Origin: Platycnemis pennipes
Taxonomy: Eukaryota > Arthropoda > Insecta > Odonata > Platycnemididae
Assembly (NCBI GenBank): GCA_933228895.1
Contig: OW121846.1
Span: 23,689,088 to 23,753,087, forward strand
Direction of reading: 5' to 3'
Length of the DNA stretch: 64,000 nucleotides
The notes beneath the pieces were generated by a model. It was not told where the DNA came from. It worked only from the letters and a program-made list of their open reading frames with translations, and made no database searches. A program made the translations under genes and the position numbers. This document shows positions 31,901 to 42,850 of this stretch, piece after piece. How positions within the stretch are numbered: the first letter of the stretch is position 1; each line of letters begins with the position of its first letter.

Positions 31901-34900
31901 GATGCTGTTTGGCCAACTGACACTACCTAATGTGAAAAATAGTGGGTTTACTCAAACTCAAAGATTCCTTGATAAGTTCAGTGTTTGTCACTAAATCTGA
32001 TTTCACTAATTTCTTAAATAGCAGACTTTGAAATGTACCTCATGTCATTTGGTAGCTTCACATGTTTCACCACACTGATGTAATCATATGCCATAGCCTG
32101 GTAAAATATGTCGTGCCACCAAATAAACTTGCAGAAGATTACCAAATGTATTACTTCTGAAATGAATATCAACAACTTTCACCAAGTCACGTCTAATACA
32201 GTGAGTATGATGTCACTTTTGCACAGGATTTTGTCAAGATATGTGCTCTTCATTTAGTACCCTTAATTAGAAAGTTGATAATTTTTCTTATCTGGGCAGG
32301 AACTGGTGAATTTGATCATTTGTAGGATGTTAGTCATGGGATAAACTAGTGGGTAGTGATTTGTTCTGAGGTGTTCAAATCTGCTCTAGATAATTAGATG
32401 TTCATTAAAACTAGAAACACCATATTTTCCCCATGTCTTAAAGCCCTGGCAGTGATCATTTTGACTGGTATGTGTTTTCTCTTGTTTTCGCAGTGTATAT
32501 GAATAAATTGACGCATGTATTTACTTTTAAAGTGATCTTGTTTTGTTATCAAATAATATTTACATTTTTTAAAGTGAATAATAAAATTAATAAACAATTT
32601 ATAGCTGATAGCTTCAGGCTTAACTATGCCTTTCCGTAATGGAAAATAAAGGAATGAAACTTTGTTAGGTTCACTTTATATTTAACTAGCCATCAAAAAT
32701 GCATTAGACTTAATTGAGAGACTCAAGGACAATGCAAAATTGATCTCCTTTGATGTCAACAGTTTATTCATGAATGTCCCAAAAATTGAAGTGCCACCAA
32801 TAATTAGGGATCATCTCCAAAACAACCAAGTCAATCCCATAATAATAGAAGAGATATTGGAATTAATGAACACAGTCAAGCAAAACTACTTCCTGTTTAA
32901 TAACAATTATTTCCAACAATTGGAAGGGCTTTTATAGAACTAGGAGGACATTGTAGATATGTTGATGGTGTTCTATGCTGTTGGACGGGCACCATAAGGC
33001 AGAACATTTTTTTACTTTCATTAACTCAATGAACCACTGAATTAAATTCACCATGGAAATAGGAAATCAATCAATTATCTAGACTTAAATATTCAGTTTA
33101 AAGAAGGGAAACACCTATCTACATTAATTGCAAACCCTCCTCCACAGATGTTATTATTCCCGTGGATTCATGCCACCCCTTTCAACACAAGGGGGCAGCG
33201 TTTCACTCATTAATCAATAGACTCGTAAAAATTCCCCTCAGTGAACACAAGTACCATAAGCAATGAAAAACCATACAACATATCGCAAAGGTTAACGGTT
33301 ATCAACCAGCAATCATTGAAAACATTCTCAATAAAGCCTGCAGGAAACAGGCCTTGTCAATGGTGTCTTCCCTCTCCCCTATTAACACTCCAAAAATGTG
33401 GCACAGGCTCCCCTTTCTAGGAAATATTTCCCACTCTGTTACCTCCAGCTTCCGAATCAAAATTACAGGATAGCATATTATACCCCCTCAACTCTCAAAA
33501 CAACTGCAAAGATCGTTTCCCACCCGAAGAGAGAAGTGGCACATACTGCCTTAAGTGCTAAGATTGTGACAGGAGATATATAGGCAGAATGGAAAGAAGT
33601 GTCAACATTAGAGTGAGTGAGTCATCATAATTGTTACAAAAAGAAGAAAGAGCAGTCAAACTTTGCCAACCACTTAATAGACAGCAACCATCAGAGCGAT
33701 TTCACACCGGAGATCCTCCACTCAGAGGGAAACAGGAGACTTGATGCCCTAGAAATGTTGGAGATAATTGAGCATTTGAAGAACAACATCCTCCTGGCCA
33801 ATGAGCAAGTGCTTCCCTCCCAATCCCACTCTTTTCCACCCCCATCCCATGGGTGTCCTTACTGTCGCACCCAACTTGTTATGTAAAGAAGATGTATGTA
33901 TGATCAGTCGCCTGAAGATGTAACTACGTTATGAAACCCGGGTCGTGCCTATTTAAATATAAAGTGAACCTAACAAAGTTTCATTATTTTATTTTCCATT
34001 ATGGAAAGGTATCACATATTTAAGCCTGAAGTTATCAGCTATAAATTGTTTATTAATGTTATTCATTACTTTACATTACTTTTAGGTTTATCAACTAATA
34101 TTTCATAAATTATCAGGCCAAAAATAAACATGTTTGGAATGTAAATGTTACACTAAAATTCATTAAAAGTCACCATTTTTATCCATAGTTAAAAAAAAAG
34201 AGACAATTTGAAATTCAAAAATGGTCAAAATGACCACTCGGGCACTTTTAGTGTTAAGTATGGGTGATAGAACAGGTATATCATAAATCATGGTTATTTG
34301 TTTGCCATATTTTTCTTTCATTTTCAACCCACGAGAGTCTGCACTTCCCTGAATTTTTGCATTTGAATTATTATCTTTCAGTTAGCTGAGGCAATTTTAA
34401 TCATGGAAATTGACCATTGAATATAGGTGTTTCTTGGAGAATCCATGAAGATCAAAAATTTGATGTTGAGCAATCATAGTCTTTTTGCAGTGTTTGTTAA
34501 GAAATAATTTGCCTGACCATGAGATGCCGTATTACTCTCCTGAAATAATTTCTCAATTTCAGATGCAAGGGCCTTTCACACTAGTATCGTTAAAGTAAAG
34601 TGCGGCAAAGGTATCTCTGTCTTCACAGAGAGAACCGATGATTCCTCTGCGATGCAGTACTTCCAGGTACGTAACTTCTCATTGTTCTCTTGGTGGGATT
34701 TAACGAGAGTAGTATTAATTTTGAGAATATCTAAAATTTGGAAATGGGATTGGTAGGCTGTTTCCCATCCTGAGGTGTTTGCATGTCAAAAGCGGCAGAG
34801 ATTTATTTGTAGTACCTCAGTTCAGTTCCAAGTTTACGCCGGAAGACAGTTTTGTATGGTACCTGATCCAGCTTAATGAAAAGTACCAAGGTACTCCCTT

Positions 34901-37018
34901 TTTGCATTTCGTTAAGAACAGGCTAATGCAGATGCTATGTTTCTCCCTGGCCTTCTTCCGCTGTGTAAAAAAAGAAAAACATCTAAACCCAAACTTTCTC
35001 TTACCCACAATGGAACAGTTGTCATCAGCTGTCAGTTGGCTTCACCTAATTACAATAAAAAGAGATAAAAAAAGTTTTATTTCATCTCTGATCCTAAGAA
35101 AGGAAATAATGGTGGTACAAAGAGTCCCAGTTGGAAACTATCTATTAACTGTATAATTTTTGTACCTTATGTGAACTAAGTGTTTTTCTTTGTGTTTCAG
35201 TTCTATGGGTATCTGTCCCAGCAGCAGAATATGATGCAGGACTACATCAGAACTAGCACCTACCAGAGAGCCATTTTGGCTAATTTAGCTGATTTTAAAG
35301 ATAAGGTGGTGCTAGATGTGGGTGCTGGGTCAGGAATACTGTCATTTTTTGCCATCCAGGCAGGAGCTAGGAAAGTTTATGCTGTTGAAGCCAGCACAAT
35401 GGCTCAGCATGCTGAGGTATATGTTTTAACTGATAATGTTCCAATTCTGTTATTTTATGGCAGTCAGATATCTTGTAAATTAGTTGATTTTACACTTCTA
35501 AATTCATGCTATTAAGAGCATTGTGAATCATCTTGAAGTTCCTATTTATTAATTTAAGCATTTTTATTGCTGAACTGACTCTTGATTATATATATTTAGT
35601 CCTCGTTGGTGACACCATGGCAAATAGTATGAATAATACCAACATTCCTTCATCATACCAGTCTTATAACTTAATGATCATGTTACCTAATTTCCTCTGC
35701 CATGTTTGTGTGAAAAATCTTGGGTGTATTTTTTATTGGCTTGTGAAGTATTAACCAAGATCCCTGTGAAACTTGTTGTGATTTGTTACATTTCTTTTAT
35801 AATATTCTAATATATTTATGAAATCTGTTACCTCTCTTTAGGCGTTAATCAACGCAAACAACCTCAAAGGTAAAATAGTCGTTATCGCCGGAAAAATTGA
35901 GGAAATAGACATTCCAGAATCGGTAAATGTCATCATTTCAGAACCCATGGGCTATATGCTTTATAATGAAAGAATGCTGGAAACCTATTTGCATGCCAAG
36001 AAGTGGCTGCTTCCAAATGGTAAGTCTACTTTTTAATGTTCAAATTTTGTTTTTGGTAGTGGAACTTTTTTAAGCTAAGTTTTTTAACTATTATTTTAAT
36101 GTAAGTGTCTGCTTTTTGTATTGATCTAATTGATGATGTAAAAGTTTCCCCCACTCTTTTATTATCCCCATTAATATTGTAACCTCATTCAAGGGTATTG
36201 TTTATTTATGAGACAATATGTATTGTGTGAGCTATTTGAAATATTTTTAATTAATTATATTTAGAATTTTGGCAATAATGTGCTGTTACAATGATATATC
36301 TTCTGAGATAATAGTATCATGGGATTCTTTTGGTTAAAATGTGCTCTTATTTCACCTTCTTCAATTGAATTCAGGTCGTATGTTCCCTAGTCGTGGAGAT
36401 CTACATATTGCACCCTTCACAGATGATACGTTATACATGGAACAATTTAATAAGGCTAATTTTTGGTGAGTGTCAGTGGCATTTACTTCGGCATAAATTC
36501 TAATACTGTAGTAGTCCTCATTAATTTTCTTTATCCACTAGGTATCAGCAGTGTTTTCACGGGGTTGACTTAAGTAGTTTGCGGCAAGCTGCAATGAAAG
36601 AGTATTTTAGGCAACCTATAGTTGATACCTTTGATATAAGAATTTGTATGGCCAAATCTTTGCGGCATTCAGTGGATTTTCAAGCCGCAAATGAGACTGA
36701 TCTGCATAGGATAGGTAAAAATGGAATATTTGTGTGATTTTAATTGTATTTTGGTATTTGTGTTCTCTGGTTGACTAAGGATGAATGTGTTACAGAAATT
36801 CCATTGGAATTCCACCTCCTTGATTCTGGTACCGTCCATGGTCTTGCCTTCTGGTTTGATGTTGCGTTTATCGGAACCGCTCAGACTATATGGCTGTCAA
36901 CTGCGCCAACTGAATCTCTTACCCATTGGTATCAGGTTCGCTGTCTTTTGGAGACCCCTATATTTGTGAAACAGGGACAACTGCTCACAGGGCGAGTACT
37001 TCTTTTAGCCAACAAAAG
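28809..37018 (+). CDS. CARM1: Histone-arginine methyltransferase CARM1/PRMT4 (exons 1-8)
   Basis: Eight exons join in phase to 417 residues: 28809-28941, 29393-29527, 34563-34666, 35201-35416, 35842-36019, 36375-36465, 36542-36714, 36796-37018. The enzyme makes asymmetric dimethylarginine on histone H3 and transcription/splicing proteins, using S-adenosylmethionine in the nucleus. Residues 1-110 form the PH-like N-terminal domain; SERTEESS-like [20 protein letters not shown] (about 110-128) leads into the catalytic core with motif [12 protein letters not shown] (161-171), post-I VEAS (186-189), the double-E loop [15 protein letters not shown] (229-243) and the THW loop (386-388). All active-site residues visible are intact. 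Start chosen at 28809 for its context (AAAATGG). The last exon's donor (AAAAG|GTGAGA) demands further exons (the end of the beta-barrel and C-terminal tail), not found downstream in this window. Confidence 0.95.
29393..29527 (+). CDS. CARM1: CARM1 exon 2
   Basis: From 'aaattacag' to GACGCCG|GTAAGT. Encodes [20 protein letters not shown] and [17 protein letters not shown], matching the 'ECSRVGKQSF...' strand region of vertebrate CARM1. Phase 1 on both sides. Followed by a 5-kb intron. Confidence 0.85.
29878..30113. mobile_element. Harbinger-like MITE, 236 bp, TTA duplication
   Basis: Ends AGGCCGCTTTACACGATACA on the left and its complement on the right, flanked by TTA on both sides (29875-29877 and 30114-30116), the duplication expected for PIF/Harbinger. 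A second terminus, GCCGCTTTACACGGTACA, begins at about 30032, so the element is composite: a short copy appears to be fused into or inserted in a longer one. Lies in CARM1 intron 2. Confidence 0.8.
30117..32585. other. CARM1 intron 2 sequence, unassigned
   Basis: AT-rich, no gene recognised. Frames at 30688-31230 on both strands overlap and match no family. Confidence 0.45.
32740..33886 (+). pseudogene. Penelope RT and GIY-YIG endonuclease remnants
   Basis: [20 protein letters not shown] (32740-32800) corresponds to the first RT aspartate box ('FDVVSLFTNVP'). Pieces [20 protein letters not shown] and [14 protein letters not shown] follow in shifted frames. Then SGTYCLKC and [20 protein letters not shown] (about 33530-33620) form the GIY-YIG fold's YxG...YIGR signature, ending in the 89-codon frame 33617-33886 ([31 protein letters not shown]). 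The second RT box is missing, as if an internal piece was deleted; stops and frameshifts are numerous. Confidence 0.8.
33909..33948 (+). ncRNA. Candidate hammerhead ribozyme motif of the Penelope element
   Basis: In order: CTGAAGA (33912-33918, fits the CUGANGA core), a small stem-loop TAAC-TAC-GTTA (33921-33931), GAAA (33933-33936), then CCCGGG followed by GTC (33942-33944), a proper cleavage triplet, and three outer pairs between CGC (33909-33911) and GTG (33945-33947). Stem III is very short, as reported for Penelope hammerheads, which favours activity only as a dimer. The first stem II pair is a U-U mismatch, so activity is doubtful. Confidence 0.5.
34058..34562 (+). other. CARM1 intron 2, distal end
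   Basis: No further element recognised; ends at the exon 3 acceptor. Confidence 0.5.
34563..34666 (+). CDS. CARM1: CARM1 exon 3
   Basis: From 'caatttcag' to TTCCAG|GTACGT. Encodes [14 protein letters not shown] and [17 protein letters not shown], the conserved junction between the PH-like domain and the methyltransferase. Confidence 0.95.
34667..35200 (+). other. CARM1 intron 3
   Basis: 534 bases; contains a 125-codon open frame (34779-35156) with no family resemblance, most likely chance. Confidence 0.6.
35201..35416 (+). CDS. CARM1: CARM1 exon 4
   Basis: 72 codons, phase 0 both sides, from 'tgtgtttcag' to GCTGAG|GTATAT. Encodes [18 protein letters not shown] (substrate-clamping helix), [15 protein letters not shown] (SAM binding) and [14 protein letters not shown]. 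Confidence 0.97.
35417..35841 (+). other. CARM1 intron 4
   Basis: 425 bases, no element recognised. Confidence 0.7.
35842..36019 (+). CDS. CARM1: CARM1 exon 5
   Basis: From 'cctctctttag' to CCAAATG|GTAAGT. Encodes [14 protein letters not shown] and the double-E loop [15 protein letters not shown], whose two glutamates hold the substrate arginine. Confidence 0.97.
36020..36374 (+). other. CARM1 intron 5
   Basis: 355 bases, AT-rich, no element recognised. Confidence 0.7.
36375..36465 (+). CDS. CARM1: CARM1 exon 6
   Basis: From 'gaattcag' to TTTTTG|GTGAGT. Encodes [19 protein letters not shown] and [10 protein letters not shown]; the Trp codon is split with exon 7. Confidence 0.95.
36542..36714 (+). 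CDS. CARM1: CARM1 exon 7
   Basis: After a 76-base intron. Encodes [20 protein letters not shown] and [14 protein letters not shown], the dimerisation-arm region; ends AGGATAG|GTAAAA in phase 1. Confidence 0.95.
36796..37018 (+). CDS. CARM1: CARM1 exon 8 (last visible)
   Basis: After an 81-base intron. Encodes [40 protein letters not shown] and [12 protein letters not shown]. The His in THW is part of the active site. Ends AACAAAAG|GTGAGA, two bases into a codon. Confidence 0.96.
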
Positions 37019-37309
37019 GTGAGATTTAACATTTTCTGTTTTTGCTTTCATGTCATCAAAGTCATTTCTTGAGTATGATTTGATGTTTGGTGCAATTCAG
37101 TTACTGAAGAATGGTTGTGCTCCCCAATGTATCTTGTTTATAAACTCCCAATGTTGATTTTATTTTGGACTACATCCTTTATCATGGATTACAATGTTAT
37201 TATGGTGCAAGTGCTTTTGTGTTCCCACGTCCCATACTGCACTGCTAGGACCAATGATTATTGCTTTTTAAACCTGAGCCAGAAAATTCAAGAGTGTACC
37301 TGACATTAC

Positions 37310-37900
37310 TCAATACCATGTCATTGGCAAAGTACAGCATAATAACTTTTCCTTCATGGACATTCACACCTGAATCCTTTCCTTTAATTTTAACGGTGGA
37401 ATTCTAGATTTAAACGGGATTAAAATTACAGGATTACGGGAGACGTTGCGTAATCTTTTGTCACTTTTTTCTTTATTCTTGTTTCTTCATTGCTGGGTCC
37501 AGATTTAATCACAGTTACTTGATTTTAGTTAAACTGTGAATAATATTTGGTCATAGTTGGGCACTCCCAATTCCTTTTAGAATTCTAAGCATTAAATCGA
37601 ATCCTAGTTTTCAAAATCAAACTCCAGTGACTGTCAGTTTTTCTTCGTTCTCTACTCTATGAGCAGCCTAAGGGCCAAAATTACCTCTCTTCTACCTGTA
37701 ACAGAACCTACCTTTACCTTTAACCTTCTAACAGAATTGCTTTCTCTGATTCCTAATTGATCTTCATCTTGGAACTCATCTGCTTGTTCTCCTATTCTTC
37801 TGTAGATAATCCTTATCCATATCTTTGATGCATTTGTTGTCAGACTTAGGTCCTTAAATTTTCATAGCTCTCAGCCCTCTTCTTGGCAATGGGAATAATG
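37310..37900 (-). mobile_element. Fragment of the RTE-like LINE
   Basis: Diverged copy of 25660-26160: shared words include 'gctgggtccagatttaatcacag', 'gagcagcctaagggccaa' (each under 25 bases and in the same order) and 'ttgatcttcatc'. No readable frame is left. Confidence 0.65.
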
Positions 37901-37968
37901 ATCTTCATAAAAAAATCAACTATTTATTAAAGTGAAAGTAAAATGGAAATATCATACTAGCCCATACA

Positions 37969-38316
37969 CAGTCAAGCTCATTTGTAACGAAGTTGAGGTA
38001 GCCGAATATTTACTTCGTTAAATGTGGGCCAGTTTTTCCGAGCCCTATTTTGTAGGTCACTGGTGTAATGTTGTAGGTTGCATGCCTAATGGTACGGATG
38101 TTAGCAACAACTGTGGGGTGCTATGGAAAAGAAGTGGGTTACCCATTGCGCAAAAAAGAGTTCATTAAAAACAGACCACCTATAAATATACGTATGTTAA
38201 AAGTGGGATTTTTAGCATGATAAAATGGCTACTTTTGACGGGGAATAACCTTCACTGCCACTTCATTTTAACTGGAACTTTGTTAAAAAGGGGTTTGGTA
38301 TAAGTGGGCTTGGCTG
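37969..38316. mobile_element. 348-bp pogo-like MITE
   Basis: Left end CAGTCAAGCTCATTTGTAAC; right end on the minus strand CAGCCAAGCCCACTTATACC. Right flank is TA; the left flank has drifted to CA. No coding capacity. Confidence 0.65.
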
Positions 38317-39691
38317 TATAGGATGCCCTTTTTCCTTATCATATGCCTAAAATTTGGGGTGCACTTCAATTGCTGGAAATCAAACTTATAAGTTGAAATT
38401 TCAAATCTTAAAACTTCTCTCTTTTATTAATATAGTTGTGTAAATATTCTATTGCATTTTGTGCTTTTACAAATAGGGGTTTAGAATAACTCTGTGATTT
38501 GACTTGGGTGTTCTATATCACCACTGAAAACTGGGAACGTCCCTGGCCAAGGCAATTTCGCATAATTGTTGAAATTCAAGAATTTTGCTTAGGGCTATTT
38601 CACAATATATTCAGAAATGAACAAAATATAGTACAATTCATAGTAAGCCATTACTTACTCAGTTAATTCGTTTCAAAAATTCACCGAAAATTCATGTGTC
38701 ATTCACCAGTCCAATATTATACATTTGTGACAGTTTCACAGATATGACATTCTCGTGAATGGAATTTTAGGGGGAAAAGGAAAAGAACCATACAAGATAT
38801 AAAAATTCAAATATTTCAATACATGATACACCGAAAAAGGGCAAGAAATTGCTAACTTCTAAATTTCTTAATTAGTGCAGTGGGCAGCAAATGAATGGAA
38901 GAATTACATATGGCAATGGCATCCTTTAAACTAGGTATGTGTCGATTCTCGAATTGATATCAAAATCGATCACCTAAAGTCAATACTGATACTGTCGATG
39001 CAATGGATAAGGGCTGGGTGGTGCAGGAAATACTGAACCGGTGTTTTCTACTAAAATGGTGTTTTATACCTAACCATTTTTTATCAACAGTTTTTCCTAC
39101 TGAACCTTTTTTTCATCATGAACTGCATTTTTTGTCATCCAAGAAGTTTTTTTTTTCCAAAATGTGTATTTTACCCGTTTTATAAGACATGTTTTTGCCC
39201 TTAAAGAAGGTACTTCTTAATAATGCGGCTACGCTTTCCTAACTTGAACTGTAAAAAGTGAGAATGGTTGCATGAGCCAAAGGTTTTTATGCGAGGTCTG
39301 GGCGTACATATAAATTGCCTTTTGTAATTGTAACGTCGATGAAATTCACATTATTGTTAAAGGAAGGCATTGCAAAATTTCCACAGATATTACGTAGCAC
39401 AACTCGTTTTGTTGTTAAAACAGCATTATCAAGTGCCGTGATCAGCCTAGATAATTCCGTTGTAACAACAAAATGCATCATACTAAGTTACTAACTCATG
39501 CCTGGTGAATGAAAAGCTCTCTAGTGTCAGAGCGACTGGTGTCTGCATACGGATGAAATCTCTCCAGTTAAGATGTGATTTAAGTGCTTCCAGGGAGTTG
39601 ATATGTGTGAAGAGGCTGATTGCTCTCGTCTTGGCTCTTAGTTATCTGCCTTAGTCAGTGTTTCCTCTATCTTTCATCTTGGCAACAGGTA
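38317..39691. other. Unassigned sequence downstream of CARM1 exon 8
   Basis: No gene seen. 39040-39190 is a low-complexity run of 'ggtgttttctactaaaatgg'-like words. No later CARM1 exon was found here. Confidence 0.45.
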
Positions 39692-39803
39692 TGGGGCGAG
39701 GATCTGACTGATGCCATTTTTGAAACGTTGTTAAAAATTGGCAGCCCGCAAACCTCCCTAAAATTTCTGACAACATATGGTGTCACATCAAATTTTGCCT
39801 TAG
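39692..39803 (+). CDS. Candidate exon of unknown gene
   Basis: Open block VWGEDLTDAIFETLLKIG and SLKFLTTYGVTSNFAL between a good acceptor (cttggcaacag|G) and a GT donor (GCCTTAG|GTAAAC). Composition looks protein-coding, but no family was recognised. It begins in phase 0, whereas CARM1 exon 8 leaves two bases, so it does not continue CARM1. It could belong to another gene or be chance. Confidence 0.25.
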
Positions 39804-40036
39804 GTAAACGTATTTTCCTTAAATTTACCATTATTTAAAATATTATTCATTTAAAAATATCTCAACCATCATTTGGCATAAAATAAATCTTTTAAAGAAC
39901 TTACAATATTGTCATTAATAATGAATGTCAACTGTTCAAATTTCGTTTGCATAAGGCGCATCTTATGTAAAATAATTCCCATCTACGTATGCATTACGAA
40001 CACGAATTTTGAGGCTGCAGTAAGCAGTTGCATTAT

Positions 40037-40856
40037 CAGGGCTTATAGGAACCTGGAAATCCTCGAAAACCTGGAAAAGTCAGGGAAAATGAAAACGGCC
40101 ATGGAAATCCTAGAAAAGTCAGGGAATTCAACGTGTGGTCAGGGAAAAATCACAAAACATTCAAATCTTGGAATTTATCACCTGATAATGCCAAGAGATC
40201 AAAAACTGCGCATAGGAGTGGAGTGCGGGGTGAAGGAGGGGATGACTGGCCTCAGGCTGGCTTCGCTGTGGAGGCAACCCAGGGGCCCTATTCTGGTTCT
40301 TGCTTGCTATAGCTTGCACAATTTGGTGAAAAGATTGGCAAAAGGTGTGTGCATCACATTTTCATTCGCTAGCTATTTTGCCAGGAATGCTTCGCTTTGT
40401 CCCTCTGGTGACAAAAAAGTTATTCTCAGTCAAATTTGATTTCACTTAGCCAAATTTGTAGAAGGATGTGAGGAAGAAAATAATCAAGATTGATTCAAAG
40501 AGCTACTTTAACATGACATCAGGTTTGAAGGAAAAGTCAGGTTAGTCTTCGTTGCATTTATTTTTCTGCAATTAAAACCCTTTCTGAAGGCGTATCAATG
40601 TAAGTAATCGTTATTTTAATTTTGTGGCCTTAAAGTTGTTGATATCTTATTGCTGGAAGAGTTCATATGATTAATATGAAAATAAACCTACAATATTTCA
40701 TAAGTTGAGACTTTTTTGCTTCCTCACTACCACTTTTATCTCCATAAATGACCGAAATCTTGGAGTTTTCAGGTGCTCAAAAGTCAAGGAAAATCACTAA
40801 TAATGGTCTGGAAATCCTGGAAAAGTCAGGGAAAATGAAAACCCCTATAAACCCTT
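40037..40856 (+). mobile_element. Element B, copy 2 (complete, about 820 bp)
   Basis: Starts CAGGGCTTATAGGAACCTGG and ends with the inverted AACCCCTATAAACCCTT. Carries the same 82-codon frame as copy 1 (MPRDQKLRIGVECGV start, VILSQI end, 40191-40439), with 'gaaaagtcagggaa' words at both ends. Inverted relative to copy 1. The flanking bases share only 'attat', so no firm target duplication. Confidence 0.7.
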
Positions 40857-41238
40857 ATTATCCTCTCCCTTCTTGCCTGTGGCAGGGGTAGAAGGAACTT
40901 CAAACAGTGCTCCTTCCTCCACTAAGTCTCCCAAAACCAACCACGTTACTGCACTAACCAGAAGGATTATTAACTCTTTCTTATTCGTTGTAATAACTGA
41001 AAAAACAAAATAACATATAGCATAACACAACATACTGCTGACTTACGTACCTGACAATGCATTACATGGGTGACTGATCGCTCTGCACTCTAACAGCCAA
41101 TTATTTGTGTGACGACAGTCATGTGGACAACGGTGTTTAATCACGGATGCAATTTTCGCATTATCGCAATCTCTATCGATAACACTTACCCCTAAAGTAG
41201 CAAAGGGATAACAATAACTGTCTATAAAATTCGCTCCA
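40845..41238 (-). CDS. Candidate two-exon coding segment, unknown protein
   Basis: Exon a (41238-41051) follows 'cactatcag' and ends TCAG|GTACGT; exon b (40996-40845) follows 'gttttttcag'. The split codon (G|TT, Val) keeps a single open frame across both. Exon a encodes a Cys-rich stretch (CDNAKIASVIKHRCPHDCRH, NNWLLEC); exon b encodes a hydrophobic segment ELIILLVSAVTWLVLGDLV, a possible membrane helix, then GALFEVPSTPATGKKGEDNK. The stop TAG (40847-40845) and the two codons before it come from the end of element B. No family recognised; upstream exons were not found. Confidence 0.4.
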
Positions 41239-41679
41239 CTGATAGTGATAAGTAGGGACACCGAAAAATGGTAAATAAAAATCATCAAAAGCGGTGTTTA
41301 AAAATGACAAATACGGTAAATAAAATCGTTTTAAAAAGGTGAAAGCTGTGTTTAATGTTGGGATAAAGGAGCCTTAAAGGAAGGATTTTTTTAAAAATAT
41401 TATTAATAAAGACTTCACACCAATGTGAACAAACAGTTAATAGTACATACATTTGACATCCAATACAGAAGTTATGGCTACCCTACGCAACATAAAAAAC
41501 ACAGTAGGCAAAATTAAGTTAAAGGCAAATTAATGAGATAATGGTAATAACAATAACAGAGTGGAGTAGTGGACTGCAGGTAATGAAGTTCGATTCTTAC
41601 GCTGTTTAAAATTTTTCTTTCAACCATTGAATAAAAAACTTTATCATCCTTCATTTCCAACCTTTGTGTGTGGATACTG
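41239..41679. other. Unassigned sequence with a tRNA-like head near 41555
   Basis: Around 41545-41600, 'agagtggagtagtggactgc' and 'gaagttcgattcttac' resemble A and B boxes of a SINE head on the plus strand; 51785-51860 carries a related head. Otherwise nothing. Confidence 0.4.
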
Positions 41680-42850
41680 ACTTTTTTGTGCTTCTATCGC
41701 TTCAACTAGATTTACAAATGTGTCACTCAAAAATACACAGTAAAGTTAACGTAATGATTCCACGATTTAATTCTGTAATATAAATATTTTCCAATCATTT
41801 CCTTTCGCCTAATTTAATTATTTCTTTTACTTATAATTTGGCATGAAATTTCTGATAACTTACTTTTTTTAACAGCCTACTAGCATTACCCAAGAATACA
41901 GCACGGCTGTATTCTTAGGTAGTGTTAAGGATCGAACTCGCGACTGGCAGTACACTAGCCCTCATTTTTAACAACTACGCTCTCATAGATTCAAGGGAAA
42001 TATGGCGAATGTAGGTGACCCGCATGACATTCGGCTTAATTTTTTCCTCGCACATCCGAGCCTATGGAGAAAAAGGTCAATACGAGTATTTTTTATTTTG
42101 TTTTCCTCGTTTGTGGCACGGAAAAAATCATCTTCTCATTTCGTGACCCGAGTTACTTAACCTCTCCTTGTTGGTATCTACCATACGTGCATTCCATTCG
42201 CGGGGCGCATCGATCACGAGGCCGCGAGATGTTTAAATCTCCGATCCGGATCTGAATTTTTACTGTCTCTGGATATGATTTCAGTAGCGAATGAAATGAA
42301 AGACCCGTGGTTCTTTGGATCCGACCCGACCATCCTTAATTTATGAGTGGTTCATTTGTAAGTCTTATTTAAACAACAAAGTCTAATAAAGTGTGTATTC
42401 AGATGAAATGGTTTGAAATTGAATATGATAATATTTTCGATTTAGTGACTGAAAGAAAAAATTAAACTGCGATTGGGATCGAACTTCGCACACTACACTA
42501 ACTCTCGTTCATGGCTCTCGTTATATGCCTGATCCCGGCGAATTTAGGCTAACCGCATGACATGCTACTTATTTTTTTCCCGCGATACCGGGGTAATCGG
42601 GGAAAAAAGTCATATATCTTTATATTGCTTCTAGTTGCACGGGAACGTTTTCATCTAATTACTTGACCTTAGTTACACATCCTCTTCTTGTCAATATCTA
42701 CCGCACCTACATTCCATTCACGGGGGCACTTCGAACGCTAAACCGCGAAAATTTAAAATCTACGATCCGGATCCGATTTTACTCCGTGTCTTTGGATCGA
42801 AATCCGGAACCGAGAAAAATGAAAGATCCCATCCAGCCATCAGTAAAGAA
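41680..42850. repeat. Repeat family E, left arm (two units)
   Basis: Two related units of about 540 bases, with tRNA-like B boxes on the minus strand at about 41934 (GAGTTCGATCC) and 42477 (AAGTTCGATCC). Shared words include 'ttctcatttcgtgacccgag', 'ctacgatccggatc' and 'cattccattc'. The arm is an inverted copy of 44480-45540. No gene seen; the frames here are chance. Confidence 0.65.

Larger units (their letters stand above)
32586..34057 (+). mobile_element. Penelope-like retroelement with inverted ends
   Basis: Two arms of about 100 bases, 32586-32684 and 33954-34057, are inverted copies of each other (differing by one 5-base insertion and a few changes). Between them lie remnants of a Penelope-type reverse transcriptase and a GIY-YIG endonuclease, plus a hammerhead-like motif. 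Penelope elements often carry terminal repeats in inverted as well as direct orientation, so the arrangement fits the class. It sits in CARM1 intron 2, same strand as the gene. Confidence 0.8.

Noticed and set aside
34779..35156. 125-codon frame in CARM1 intron 3
   Set aside because: No family resemblance, interrupted by the flanking CARM1 exons' phase logic, and a minus-strand shadow exists; most likely chance.
39692..39803. Ninth exon of CARM1
   Set aside because: Phase does not match exon 8 (reading on gives an early stop) and the peptide does not resemble CARM1; kept only as a weak independent exon candidate.
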